Below are positions 7,767-16,542 of a stretch of DNA of 64,000 nt, in pieces; the first letter of the stretch is position 1, and each line of letters starts with the position of its first letter. Location of the stretch: contig DAINOJ010000013.1 of NCBI GenBank assembly GCA_036744005.1, positions 1-64,000 on the forward strand, in the 5' to 3' direction. The notes under the pieces are model-generated. The model had not been told where the DNA came from, did not search any database, and saw only the letters and a program-made list of their open reading frames with translations. The position numbers and the translations under genes were made by a program. The stretch comes from CALCNS01 sp937897315. GTDB taxonomy: Bacteria > Bacillota > JAAYKD01.

Positions 7767-9074
7767 ATGAATTACTTCAATAATAGAAAAAGCAATTTTA
7801 CTATCAGGCAAAAACTTAACGAAAAAGAAACTTTGATACATAATACAAGTTCAAATACGTTGATCATTGTTGAAAATGAAGTTTATGAAAGATTTGAAAA
7901 ATGTAATTGGAGCATATCTGAGCAAGAACGTTGGATAGAAGGCGGTTTTCTTATCGAAGACGAATTAGATGAGAGGGAGGATTTACTAAATCGATTTATT
8001 AGTGCAAGAAACTATTCGGATTTATCGTTAACAATCTGTCCTACTCTGGGCTGCAATCTACGGTGCGGTTATTGTTATGAGGATTCACAAAGTAAAATTG
8101 AATTCATGAGCGATTCCGTTGCAGATGAAATAGTAAGCTACGTTGAAAAAAATAAATTTGAGAATTTAGTGTTGACGTGGTATGGCGGAGAACCACTATT
8201 AGCATTAAGTAGAATTTTAGAGTTGCAAGAAAGGTTAAAATCCAAAACAAATAAAATTATATCAAGCATGATAACTAATGGTGTCCTCCTTACTAAGAAG
8301 ACTTTCGACGATCTAATAGTAGCGGGAGTAGGGCGGTTTCAGATTACAATTGATGGATCGAAATTTTACCATGACCTAAGAAGAATCACACCTAGCGGCG
8401 GAGGGACTTTTGATGTAATTACTCAGAATCTTCGTGATATAAATTGCGATCCGAAATATCTATCAATAAGAGTAAACATTGATAAAGAAAATAAAGAAGG
8501 CTTCATATCTCTATTAGAGTATTTTGATGAAGACCCTATTCTACGCAAATACTTAAGTATAATTTACCCTGCTCCAGTTACAGCTTGGTCCATTCTGCCA
8601 AATAACTGGACTGAAAAATGCTTGGGTAATAAAGAGTATGCAGAGTTTTATTTTGATCTAAGTGATTTAGTTTATGAGCGGTATAGTATTAATTTAGTAA
8701 AAATTCCAGAATCAAAAAATATGTATTGTGGTGCTACAGTAAAGAATCATTTTGTTATTGGTCCAAAAGGTGAATTATACAAATGCTATATAACTGTTGG
8801 TGATACCAGTACAATTGTAGGTTATATAAATGGTGAAAATAAAGATGTTCTAAATAAAGAGGAATTGAGATTTTGGGATCAATGGAACCCCTTTAATAAT
8901 GATAAATGTTATAATTGTCAGTTTCTCCCTCTATGTATGGGTGGTTGTCCGGGCTTAACCCATATAGCCAAAAAAAACCATGAGGACCAATGTTTTCAAA
9001 TGAAAAGTTATTATATAGATACAGTATCAAGGTCAATCCGCGGTGACTTAAATGAAATTAATGCAAGCGAGTAG
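7767..9074 (+). CDS. Radical SAM/SPASM peptide maturase (plus-strand system)
   Basis: 435 residues. The cluster motif CNLRCGYC uses C96, C100 and C103 in a CxxxCxxC spacing. The WYGGEPLL motif follows. A SPASM region holds YCGATVKNHFVIGPKGELYKC and a terminal CYNCQFLPLCMGGC group. Residues 1-85 look like a small winged-helix peptide-recognition domain: VYERFEKCNWSI, then GGFLIEDELDE. This is the typical plan of ranthipeptide or sactipeptide maturases, which join cysteine sulfur to backbone or side-chain carbons of a ribosomal peptide. The six-Cys peptide at 6566-6706 is the obvious substrate. It overlaps the next gene by 23 bases. The exact bond type cannot be inferred. Confidence 0.9.
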   Translation: MNYFNNRKSNFTIRQKLNEKETLIHNTSSNTLIIVENEVYERFEKCNWSISEQERWIEGGFLIEDELDEREDLLNRFISARNYSDLSLTICPTLGCNLRCGYCYEDSQSKIEFMSDSVADEIVSYVEKNKFENLVLTWYGGEPLLALSRILELQERLKSKTNKIISSMITNGVLLTKKTFDDLIVAGVGRFQITIDGSKFYHDLRRITPSGGGTFDVITQNLRDINCDPKYLSIRVNIDKENKEGFISLLEYFDEDPILRKYLSIIYPAPVTAWSILPNNWTEKCLGNKEYAEFYFDLSDLVYERYSINLVKIPESKNMYCGATVKNHFVIGPKGELYKCYITVGDTSTIVGYINGENKDVLNKEELRFWDQWNPFNNDKCYNCQFLPLCMGGCPGLTHIAKKNHEDQCFQMKSYYIDTVSRSIRGDLNEINASE

Positions 9075-9558
9075 TTACGATGAATTGCTAAGTATAGCAA
9101 AACTTTATGAAAAACCTGAATATCTGAAATTCGCTGCTCAAAGTAAATACACTAATACTCAGATTCTTATAACCATATTCGATGAAGAGGTAAGAAAAGG
9201 TAATAACTTTTATTATGTAGGATACTATAAAAAAGAACCTGCAGTTGTTTTTGCTTTGAGAAACGTTTCAAGGTATAATAAAAGTGCTGAACTTCATATT
9301 GTTTTTATAATTGAAAATGAAAGTTATAGATTTCTCTATATCGGTATCAAAGAGATGTACAGAATTGCATTTGATGAGCTACGTCTGAGAAAGCTTTATG
9401 GTCAAACACCAAAATGGAATAACGGTTTAATAGGAATTTTATTGCTTACAGGAGCTGCTATAGTTGGGGAATTTGAGAAAGGAATATTTCACGATGGTAT
9501 TTATAGTCCAAATGTGATATTGGAAATATTGAATCAAGATAATAAGTTTAGAAAGTGA
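9052..9558 (+). CDS. GNAT-like protein C of the RiPP cluster
   Basis: 168 residues, starting within the end of the maturase gene, so translation is probably coupled. An in-frame ATG also exists at 9061. The pattern FYYVGYYKKEPAVVFALRNVSRYNKSAELHIVF, a long helix, then LRLRKLYGQT and GAAIVGEFEKGIF resembles the middle and end of a GNAT acetyltransferase. The acetyl-CoA phosphate-binding loop is not clear. This is the third GNAT-like protein in one cluster, all three diverged from each other, which is unusual for a single RiPP locus. Confidence 0.5.
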   Translation: MKLMQASSYDELLSIAKLYEKPEYLKFAAQSKYTNTQILITIFDEEVRKGNNFYYVGYYKKEPAVVFALRNVSRYNKSAELHIVFIIENESYRFLYIGIKEMYRIAFDELRLRKLYGQTPKWNNGLIGILLLTGAAIVGEFEKGIFHDGIYSPNVILEILNQDNKFRK

Positions 9559-9559
9559 G

Positions 9560-10021
9560 ATGACTAATATGCTCATTATGCAAACAGATCGTCAAGAGGT
9601 TCTTAACAAATGGAAAAGTCGGTTATCTATAAACGATTTAAGTGATAATGAAATCGGTGATTATTATGGAACCTTAGACAATATTAAGGTTATGATAAGA
9701 CCTTTAATAGTTAACAATAAATCTGAAGTTGACATAGAAAACGTTAATTTTTTTGTTACAACTAATCATGATCTTAATGAAAATCAGATTAGTTTAGTCC
9801 TTGAAGGTGCTAAAGCCTATTTGCCTATTGTTTATCGATGGTTAGAAGATGAAAAGAGAATCCACAACAATATTCAAATTGTTAATCAGTTAGAACGTGA
9901 GTCAACGATAAGAAAATTAACAGTCGAAATACCTAGTAAAATCGAACCGGATTTTCTAATAGGTATAAATGCGTTGACTAGGTATATTTTAGCGAGCGAG
10001 TTTTATGGCAAACAGGTATAG
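9560..10021 (+). CDS. Unrecognised 153-residue protein of the RiPP cluster
   Basis: I do not recognise this family. It starts one base after the stop of GNAT-like C and has no signal peptide, membrane segment or cysteine motif. The middle part is rich in charged residues and the last 40 residues are more hydrophobic. The coding region is as AT-rich as its neighbours. Position after the modification genes and before the exporter suggests a role in processing, immunity or recognition of the peptide, but nothing in the sequence shows which. The following 155 bases up to the ABC gene hold no further gene. Confidence 0.6.
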   Translation: MTNMLIMQTDRQEVLNKWKSRLSINDLSDNEIGDYYGTLDNIKVMIRPLIVNNKSEVDIENVNFFVTTNHDLNENQISLVLEGAKAYLPIVYRWLEDEKRIHNNIQIVNQLERESTIRKLTVEIPSKIEPDFLIGINALTRYILASEFYGKQV

Positions 10022-10176
10022 TATTAAAAATTTAATGTTTTTAGAAACACTATATTAACCCTTTCATTTTAACATTAGATTCTAAAGAAGTATGAAGGCA
10101 AAATGATTTTTTGAGTATGCTTCGAACTACAAATTCAAGACGTATAAACTTTTGAAATTTCGAGGAGGCGCATATT

Positions 10177-10857
10177 ATGGGAAACCAAATTGTAGCAATC
10201 AAAGGGGATAGATTACGCCGGGTCTTCCATCTGGGAGATCAGGAAGTTCGTGCATTAGATGAGATCAACATTGAAGTGTATCAGGGGGAGCTTGTCATGC
10301 TCCTTGGCCCTTCGGGTTCGGGAAAAACAACTCTTTTGCATACCTTGTCTGGTTTAGATGCACCGGATCGAGGAGAAGTTTTCGTAGACGACGTGTCAAT
10401 CTATAAACTGAATGATAATAAGTTATCTCATTTACGTAGTCGGTCTTTCGGTTTCGTTTTTCAGTCGTTTAACTTATTACCAAACCTGACTGCCTTAGAA
10501 AATGTGCAGATTCCGTTACGCATAACAGGGCAAGACAATCCAGTCGAGAAATCAATGGAAATGCTCAAGCGTGTGGGCTTGGGCGACCGGGCACACCACC
10601 GACCAGGACAACTCTCGGGAGGAGAACAACAGCGAGTCACCGTAGCTCGAGCCTTAGTATCAAAACCAAAAATTGTCTTTGCCGATGAACCGACCGGAAA
10701 CTTAGATTCCGTGACCAGCATGGAGATCATGAATCTGCTGAAGGAAATGGTCCATGAAAACAACTCGGCATGTTTAATGGTTACTCACAATGCTGAAATG
10801 GTTCCGTTAGCAAATCGGGTTTTATACTTAAGAGACGGGAAAATGGTAAATAAGTAA
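10177..10857 (+). CDS. ABC transporter ATP-binding protein (MacB/LolD type)
   Basis: 226 residues. Walker A is GPSGSGKTT (residues 44-52), the signature is LSGGEQQR, Walker B ends VFADEPTGNLDS and the switch histidine is in VTHN. The NLDS ending and size are those of the MacB/LolD/FtsE class, which works with FtsX-like permeases to move lipids or peptides or to protect against antimicrobial peptides. Two FtsX-type permeases follow directly. GAGGAGG lies 11 bases before the ATG. It probably exports the mature peptide or gives immunity to it, as inferred from context. Confidence 0.93.
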   Translation: MGNQIVAIKGDRLRRVFHLGDQEVRALDEINIEVYQGELVMLLGPSGSGKTTLLHTLSGLDAPDRGEVFVDDVSIYKLNDNKLSHLRSRSFGFVFQSFNLLPNLTALENVQIPLRITGQDNPVEKSMEMLKRVGLGDRAHHRPGQLSGGEQQRVTVARALVSKPKIVFADEPTGNLDSVTSMEIMNLLKEMVHENNSACLMVTHNAEMVPLANRVLYLRDGKMVNK

Positions 10858-10878
10858 AACCGAAGGGAGAAAATTCCG

Positions 10879-11952
10879 ATGTTCAAACTCTCGGTAAAAC
10901 TCATTCAATGGAATCTCACCAGGAATCGACTGCAGTTATTGATTATGGTATTAGCGGTGATAGGTTCTTTAAGCAGCTATGTACTTTTAGGTACAGCACT
11001 AAACGAAATGTCAGATAAAGTTGTGGATGTGCAAAGGTCGGACTGGCCATTTGACATTGAGATTATTGGTAATATTGATGATGAAGAAATGAAAAAAATC
11101 ATGAGCATACCAGGTGTGAAATATATGGAAGAAGTATACACAACTGAAGCTTTTGTTTATTCTAGCGAAATGGAGTTTTTGCTGATACCTAAAGAAGATA
11201 CTAAAGTAATCATTGAAATGGAAGCTGGAAATCTACCGAACAATGCGAACGAGGTCGCAATATCGGGGAAATTAGCAGTAGCTTATCAATTAAATGTTGG
11301 AGATCGTTTAAAAGTATTGCCGGGGATATCTGTTCTTCCTATTGATTACGAAATATCTGGAATAGTGAGTAGTAAAAAAGGTGTCGTTACAAAACTACTA
11401 CTCAATGAAGAAGGATACCTTAGACAAACATCGCTTTTTGGTAAAAAAGCAATACAGTTGGATGGGAAAGTCGATATTGGTTTTGTTGTAGACGAATTAA
11501 AGAAGGTCGACGCCGGATACCTCATTAAAAAATATGAAGAGAATTATACCAATACAAAAAACAGTCTAGGGTTGTCCGATACTATGGTAATGAGTTTACG
11601 TTTCTTAATATTGGGAATCACAGCAACCTCGTTAGCAGTTTTGCTCTATATTGGTCAGCGTAGTGGTGCATATCAGACAGGTGTCTTATTAGCTATGGGA
11701 ATAAAAAAACCATGGTTAATGCTTCCTACCATAAGCCAAACGACAATCACTTTCCTCATTGGATTTTTAGCAACGTCTGCCATTTTACCAATCGTATCGA
11801 AATCCTTGGGATTAGTAACAGAACCATTCGATATCTTGTGGACGTTAGTAAAAGATATAGCGGTTTATTATGGAGTTGGCATGCTCAGTACGTTAATCAT
11901 TACTATGCAATTTTTAGGAACACCTATTCCTAAATTACTCAAAGACTCTTAG
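10879..11952 (+). CDS. FtsX-family ABC permease 1
   Basis: 357 residues. An N-terminal membrane segment (LLIMVLAVIGSLSSYVLL) is followed by a large extracytoplasmic domain of about 200 residues and three C-terminal membrane segments beginning at LRFLILGITATSLAVLLYI. This is the 1+3 plan of MacB/FtsX permeases. The gene begins 21 bases after the ATPase gene and ends 19 bases before the second permease. Two unequal FtsX permeases with one ATPase suggest a heterodimeric exporter or bacitracin-type resistance pump. Confidence 0.85.
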   Translation: MFKLSVKLIQWNLTRNRLQLLIMVLAVIGSLSSYVLLGTALNEMSDKVVDVQRSDWPFDIEIIGNIDDEEMKKIMSIPGVKYMEEVYTTEAFVYSSEMEFLLIPKEDTKVIIEMEAGNLPNNANEVAISGKLAVAYQLNVGDRLKVLPGISVLPIDYEISGIVSSKKGVVTKLLLNEEGYLRQTSLFGKKAIQLDGKVDIGFVVDELKKVDAGYLIKKYEENYTNTKNSLGLSDTMVMSLRFLILGITATSLAVLLYIGQRSGAYQTGVLLAMGIKKPWLMLPTISQTTITFLIGFLATSAILPIVSKSLGLVTEPFDILWTLVKDIAVYYGVGMLSTLIITMQFLGTPIPKLLKDS

Positions 11953-11971
11953 ATACTGAGGAGGTGATCCT

Positions 11972-13186
11972 ATGCTTTGGATGACATTCGTGTCTTTTCG
12001 GCGAAATCTTCATAATTACTCCTTAGCCATTATTGGGTTAGCTCTTGCAGTCTTAGTGAGCTGCATAGGATTGAGTGGGTTGGGCATGCTTCAGGATTTC
12101 GCCTTAGTACCTTTACGATTTTTGTTTGGAGAAAATGTTATTATTGCCGATGCAAGAACCGAAATCAAGACCACATCTACAATGATTTATGCTGATCCAC
12201 TCGATATTAAACCATTCTCGGCAACGCTTGTAAACTCTTTTTTAGAAGAAGTAGCACCTGGCACCAAACTGGAAAAGGTTCTCATTGCTCCATATAGGAT
12301 GCGAGATGGGTGGAGCTATGTTGCCGGAAGAATGAACCCAGATGAGAAAATAAGAAAATACATATATAGTTCGGATGTAACAGAAGGAGTTTTTAGCGAC
12401 AGTTATGAAAAAATCTATCTTGCAACCGATCAGAGGTTTAAAAACAATAATGGAGAGATTAGCAGCCCTCTGTTGTACTTAGGTGCTGGAGATTATATGA
12501 ATTTAACCGTACCAACGATTACTACCGAAAAAAACGGTTATGATTGGTCGATACCAAATCTGGCAAAAAAACAAGTTCAGGTTCAAAGTTTATATGACTC
12601 CTCCAGTGTTATGTATATGGTTGATTGGGTCAAGTTGGATGTTCTTCAGCAACTCGTTGGTGGGAATGAACCAGTATCTTTTATTTCTGTTGAATGTCCT
12701 TTAAACAAAATGGACGAATTAAAGAATACTCTGGTGACTCGAATGGAAGAGGAAAATTTTCCTTTGCAGGTTTGGACAATTTATGATGTCGGGGAATTAC
12801 TGTACGGGGACTTTGAGCGATTTGAAGTGATGGCTGACTATTATGTTCCGGTAATGATGTTTGTTTCCGTTCTTATTGTGCTCGTCAATTCGATTGCATT
12901 GACGTTATCGCGCCGTAAAGAGCTTGCATTAATGCGTATCGTTGGATTCAGCCAAATACAGATACAAATGATGTTTGTTGCTGAATGTATCATAATTGCA
13001 CTTCTTGGAGGTTTATTGGGAACCGGGATCGCTGGGTTTATTTCGATGCAATTCACTAACACATTTAGTGTTAATTGGTTACCGTATATCATTGCTTTAG
13101 TTTCTACTGCGGTTGTAAGTACGATTACTACCATTTTGCTGACCAAAGGAAGTTTAGCAAGCATTATGAGAAATCCGGTTGAGTAA
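11972..13186 (+). CDS. FtsX-family ABC permease 2
   Basis: 404 residues. It has the same plan as permease 1: an N-terminal membrane helix (LAIIGLALAVLVSCIGLSG), a large external domain, then membrane helices with the FtsX-like MMFVSVLIVLVNSIALTLSRRKELALMRIVG stretch, in which RRKELALMRIVG is the conserved coupling segment. GGAGGTG lies about 7 bases before the ATG. It should pair with permease 1 and the ATPase at 10177-10857 as one transporter. It is the last clear gene of the exporter unit. Confidence 0.86.
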   Translation: MLWMTFVSFRRNLHNYSLAIIGLALAVLVSCIGLSGLGMLQDFALVPLRFLFGENVIIADARTEIKTTSTMIYADPLDIKPFSATLVNSFLEEVAPGTKLEKVLIAPYRMRDGWSYVAGRMNPDEKIRKYIYSSDVTEGVFSDSYEKIYLATDQRFKNNNGEISSPLLYLGAGDYMNLTVPTITTEKNGYDWSIPNLAKKQVQVQSLYDSSSVMYMVDWVKLDVLQQLVGGNEPVSFISVECPLNKMDELKNTLVTRMEEENFPLQVWTIYDVGELLYGDFERFEVMADYYVPVMMFVSVLIVLVNSIALTLSRRKELALMRIVGFSQIQIQMMFVAECIIIALLGGLLGTGIAGFISMQFTNTFSVNWLPYIIALVSTAVVSTITTILLTKGSLASIMRNPVE

Positions 13187-13213
13187 AATATTGAGCTTGG
13201 GCTTCTCCCTTCG

Positions 13214-14116
13214 ATGTTTTCTTACCGAAAAAACAAAAACACATATAGATACAATAGTGTATATAAACCCGGAGGTGGTATTATCAAGATCAAAATTCTA
13301 GTTGATAGTTCATGCGATATGCCGAGAGAGTATATTAGAAAATGGAATATTGGGGTGGCTCCACTTTTTGTTCAATTAGGTAAAAATAGCTTTCAAGATG
13401 GTGTTAACCTTAGCACTGAAGAATTCTATCGATGGTGCAGAACACACACGGAAGTCCCTCAAACAGCCCAACCGTCCGTTGGAATTTGTGAAAAGCTGAT
13501 CCGTGAGAGCTTAGAGGAACATGATCATGTCATCTGTTTCACAGTATCTTCTTCGCTATCCAGCACATTACAAGCTTTCCGTATAGCTTCAGAAGAGTAT
13601 AAGGAAAGTGTTACCGTTTTTGATACATTATCTGTGTCTCTTGGAATAACACTTTTAGTTCTACATGCAGTTGAGTTAATTGAAAAAGGTTCTGATATCG
13701 ATGAAATTCTTTTACGGCTTCAGGAAGCACGCAAACACCAAAAAGTTATCATGTCTTTACAGACGTTGGAATATGCTGTTAAAGGAGGTCGTGTCACCCG
13801 ATGGTCACCTGTTGATTCAGATATATTATCAATTAAGCCAATTTTACATATTGATTGCAATGGATATGCAAAAGTATTAGAGAAAGTTCGTAGCGAACGT
13901 CTTGCTTTTCGCTTTTTAATCAATACCATGAAAGATACGTTTGGCAATACCCAACCATTTAGGATTGGTATAGCTCATGGAGATAGTGAAGATCAGGCAA
14001 GGAAATTTATGCAGATTGTTAGAGAGGAATTGAACCCTAAAGAGATTATTTTTTCGCAAATAGGTCCTGTCATTGGATCTCATATCGCCCCAGGTGCTTT
14101 ATTGGTCTCATTTTAA
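13214..14116 (+). CDS. DegV-family fatty-acid-binding protein
   Basis: DegV family, whose members bind fatty acids (FakB-like) and often act with fatty acid kinase. The core starts IKIKILVDSSCDMP and has the TAQPS motif, GGR in EYAVKGGRVTR and a C-terminal IGPVIGSHIAPGALLVSF, all typical. The start is doubtful. The ATG at 13214 has no ribosome binding site and adds about 23 unrelated residues. A GGAGG at 13271-13275 is followed 7 bases later by ATC at 13283, which would give the normal DegV N-terminus and about 277 residues. It is not clearly tied to the RiPP locus except by direction. Confidence 0.9.
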   Translation: MFSYRKNKNTYRYNSVYKPGGGIIKIKILVDSSCDMPREYIRKWNIGVAPLFVQLGKNSFQDGVNLSTEEFYRWCRTHTEVPQTAQPSVGICEKLIRESLEEHDHVICFTVSSSLSSTLQAFRIASEEYKESVTVFDTLSVSLGITLLVLHAVELIEKGSDIDEILLRLQEARKHQKVIMSLQTLEYAVKGGRVTRWSPVDSDILSIKPILHIDCNGYAKVLEKVRSERLAFRFLINTMKDTFGNTQPFRIGIAHGDSEDQARKFMQIVREELNPKEIIFSQIGPVIGSHIAPGALLVSF

Positions 14117-14450
14117 TTCGTATAAACTGTTAAGTCATCTTTCAATCTCTCTATTTAGGTGGTCGTCCCTGAGCCAGACCTCTGTTTTGCACTTTCGTTT
14201 AAAGGTTAGATGATTTGTTATCTCGATGCGAATACAGGTATACTCTAGATGAGTCATGAGATTGTAGTCTTAAATCTTTTGCGGATTAATCAGTTTGACT
14301 TCACCTCATCAATTTCACAAACAGGAAGTAGTTACGGTGCACTCATTAAACGAAAACAAAGTTATCGATTGTTTATTGTATTAAGCTCGTTTCTTTTACC
14401 CTGTATTCAAGTAGGAATCAGTAATCAAGAAAACACACTCCAAAAGAGCA

Positions 14451-14582
14451 CGTGTGCACAAAGCAAACGGAACAAACGGGAATAAGGCTACCAGGTGCAT
14501 TTTGTATCAAACTCGTGTCCTTCTCCAAAAAAATCAGCACACCAACGCGGTGTGCTGATTTTTTTGGTGGAGGGAACCCGTA
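14451..14582 (+). repeat. 132-bp direct repeat, copy 1 (left of the BREX island)
   Basis: 132 bases matching 33605-33736 at all but about 8 positions, in the same orientation and without gaps. The inner part is a perfect 19-bp hairpin (14525-14543 with 14549-14567, loop AACGC) that could end transcription in either direction. One base pair of the stem differs between the copies by a compensating A-T to T-A change. After GGTGGAGGGAACCCGTA a small hairpin (GCCAATG...CATTGGC) and a larger one (CTC-GGCAATT...AATTGC-GAG) follow. These have counterparts in copy 2 with different sequence. Confidence 0.85.
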
Positions 14583-14675
14583 GCCAATGTTTGCATTGGC
14601 GAAGCTCTGGCAATTAAAAGCGTTTGCGAAGCACAATGCGGAATTGCTGGAGTCCACCATCACAGTATTATACGA

Positions 14676-14773
14676 ACTTCTTCTATTTCAAAGGAGGCTT
14701 TGCCTTCACAATCATGCTGGAAAACTGCATAAAAGAAGCAACTCGGGAGTGACTCCGAGTTGCTCTCTTTTTT
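14676..14773 (+). terminator. Terminator with repeated upstream sequence (family 2, copy A)
   Basis: AGCAACTCGG (14738-14747) pairs with CCGAGTTGCT (14755-14764), followed by a T-run. The ~60 bases upstream (TATTTCAAAGGAGGCTTTGCC and onward) resemble 42050-42104, where the following hairpin has a different but still paired sequence. It marks a repeated intergenic element in this genome. Confidence 0.6.
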
Positions 14774-15357
14774 TGGCAGAAAAAAAGTCAACACATTCTC
14801 GCTGGGCGCAATGCGTCCAATTCGCAAAGTGCCATACGAGAAGTTGACTTCTTAGAACACCAGCGCTATCCCGTCAGTACCGCAAGGGTAAAGCTCAAAG
14901 CGAAGAATTTCGCCCGGTTAGGATGCCCACTGATGCTCATGATAATTATATCAGAGGAACTGAGAAAAGTCAAAAAGTTGCTCTCTATTTTTGACTTCGT
15001 TGCTGCTTTGTTTATTGCATCAACCAAGAGATTCGGAAGCTCTTCCGATGTACTGTTTAATTCGGCAGAAATTTCTCTAATTGTATGAAATAGAAAGGAA
15101 ATTGCGGTAGACTGGGGGAATAGTGTATTTAAACAAAAACTAATGAATTTGAGTTTTCATGAATACGAACCATATGGAGTGGAAGCGGGTTTTCTAACCA
15201 TTCAAAACTTCCTAAATTTGTCGTATCGCAAAACAATAACTCTCCATTGCGGTTCTCCAATTTACGAGATTTTAGCAATGGATTTTTTTTGCCCGGATTA
15301 GCATTCTGAGATAAGAAATCCATACTCACATCATGATCAGCAGAAGAGGTGATATAT

Positions 15358-15963
15358 ATGAACAAACAAATGCCATACAATGGCACCCTAACAGCGGAAC
15401 AATTTTTGTATTACGAAATGAGAATTGTATCCAAGCTGCATCTTGAGGGAAAGAATATGGAAGAGATTATTGAATGCATCCAGCGTGATAACCTGTTCCA
15501 GTTTCCTACCGAGCGAATGATTTATAGAATTGCTAGTGCATGTTACAAACGCATCATTGCATTGGATAACCCGAAGCTTGTCTACGAAGTAGCAAATGCT
15601 CCGGTCGATGTCGCTAAACAGATCAACCTTTACTCGATGATGTGTTACAACCGTCTAGTCCGTGAATTTATGGAAGGGCTGATTGGAGAAAAGTATCGGC
15701 AACAAGATTACTCTTATACTAGGAAGGACATCAACATATTTTTCACCCGTTTACAGGAGCAGCACGACGATGTAGCAGCTTGGAGCGATAAGACGATTGG
15801 GAAATTAAAGCAAGTATTAACCAAATGCCTCATTGAAACGGAGATGCTCAATAGTGTGAAGGATACCACGCTCAACCCTATTTTTATAAGTTCTGAACTG
15901 GAAACTGGCATCCGTGAAAACAACGACTTGACCGCTCTCGCTGCGTTCAATTGCTTTAGGTAG
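15358..15963 (+). CDS. brxA: BREX protein BrxA (DUF1819)
   Basis: 201 residues from the ATG at 15358, with GAGGTG 7 bases upstream. The sequence (YNGTLTAEQFLYYEMRIVSKLHLEG, then IIECIQRDNLFQFPTERMIYRIASACYKRI) is that of BrxA/DUF1819, a small helical DNA-binding protein and the first gene of type I BREX phage-defence operons. The operon continues with brxB 10 bases later. BrxA is needed for defence in characterised BREX systems, but its exact activity there is not settled. Confidence 0.9.
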   Translation: MNKQMPYNGTLTAEQFLYYEMRIVSKLHLEGKNMEEIIECIQRDNLFQFPTERMIYRIASACYKRIIALDNPKLVYEVANAPVDVAKQINLYSMMCYNRLVREFMEGLIGEKYRQQDYSYTRKDINIFFTRLQEQHDDVAAWSDKTIGKLKQVLTKCLIETEMLNSVKDTTLNPIFISSELETGIRENNDLTALAAFNCFR

Positions 15964-15973
15964 GAGTGTGAAT

Positions 15974-16531
15974 ATGACTGATATCAAACAAGAACTAGAC
16001 AAAATTAAAGCTCGTATCTCCGATGCGAATTTTCTCGCGAACAAAGGTCTATCTAATGAAGTGGGAATTCATGTTTTCACCTACGAACCACAACACGAGC
16101 TTATCGTTCGGGATTATATTGAGCGTCTCGTTAACACCCCGTCCAAGGATTACAGGATTATTGAGAGAGACATGTATAAAATCTTACTAGAAATACTGGA
16201 TGAGAAACGTGTTCTTGTTAGCGTGCCATCTTTAGAAGAAAAGAAGGGTAAAGACTTTCTTCTTGCTCAGCTTCAGAAGATTGCAACACAAGATGCTTTT
16301 CTTACTAAGATGAAATACGAACCACGTCAATACGGAGACGTATTGTTCCTAACAGGTGTCGGTAAAGTATACCCATTTATGAGATCTCATAAAATCCTTG
16401 ATAGTATGCAGTTAGAATTCGACAAAGTGCCCATTGTCATGTTTTACCCTGGAGTATTCGATGGTAAGAGCTTAAGCTTATTCGATAAATTCCATGATGG
16501 GAACTATTATAGAGCGTTTAATCTACTTTAG
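15974..16531 (+). CDS. brxB: BREX protein BrxB (DUF1788)
   Basis: 185 residues from the ATG at 15974, with AGGAG 7 bases upstream. A GTG at 15968 is too close to the ribosome binding site. Contains the DUF1788 features: an N-terminal helix, ISDANFLANKGLSNEVGIHVFTYEP, then PRQYGDVLFLTGVGKVYPFMRSHKIL and VPIVMFYPGVFDGKSLSLF. The C-terminal half is typical of BrxB. It is part of the six-gene BREX operon and is thought to take part in the BREX complex without known enzymatic activity. Confidence 0.9.
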   Translation: MTDIKQELDKIKARISDANFLANKGLSNEVGIHVFTYEPQHELIVRDYIERLVNTPSKDYRIIERDMYKILLEILDEKRVLVSVPSLEEKKGKDFLLAQLQKIATQDAFLTKMKYEPRQYGDVLFLTGVGKVYPFMRSHKILDSMQLEFDKVPIVMFYPGVFDGKSLSLFDKFHDGNYYRAFNLL

Positions 16532-16542
16532 GAGGCAAGCAA

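Larger units (their letters stand above)
14117..15357. other. 1.2-kb intergenic region with repeats, terminators and a degenerate reading frame
   Basis: No intact gene is visible. It holds repeat copy 1 (14451-14582), a 22-bp-spaced pair of structured hairpins after it, and a terminator (14738-14772). A minus-strand stretch from about 15126 to 14866 reads as plausible protein (REISAELNSTSEELPNLL and onward) and ends before a minus-strand terminator-like hairpin (AGTCAAC 14787-14793 with GTTGACT, flanked by an A/T run). It may be the remnant of a minus-strand gene whose upstream part lay near 15130-15350. Confidence in that remnant is low. The brxA ribosome binding site GAGGTG is at 15346-15351. 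Confidence 0.5.

Noticed and set aside
14249..14485. 78-codon open frame after the DegV gene
   Set aside because: No ribosome binding site, no protein-like pattern, and it runs into the repeat shared with 33605-33736.
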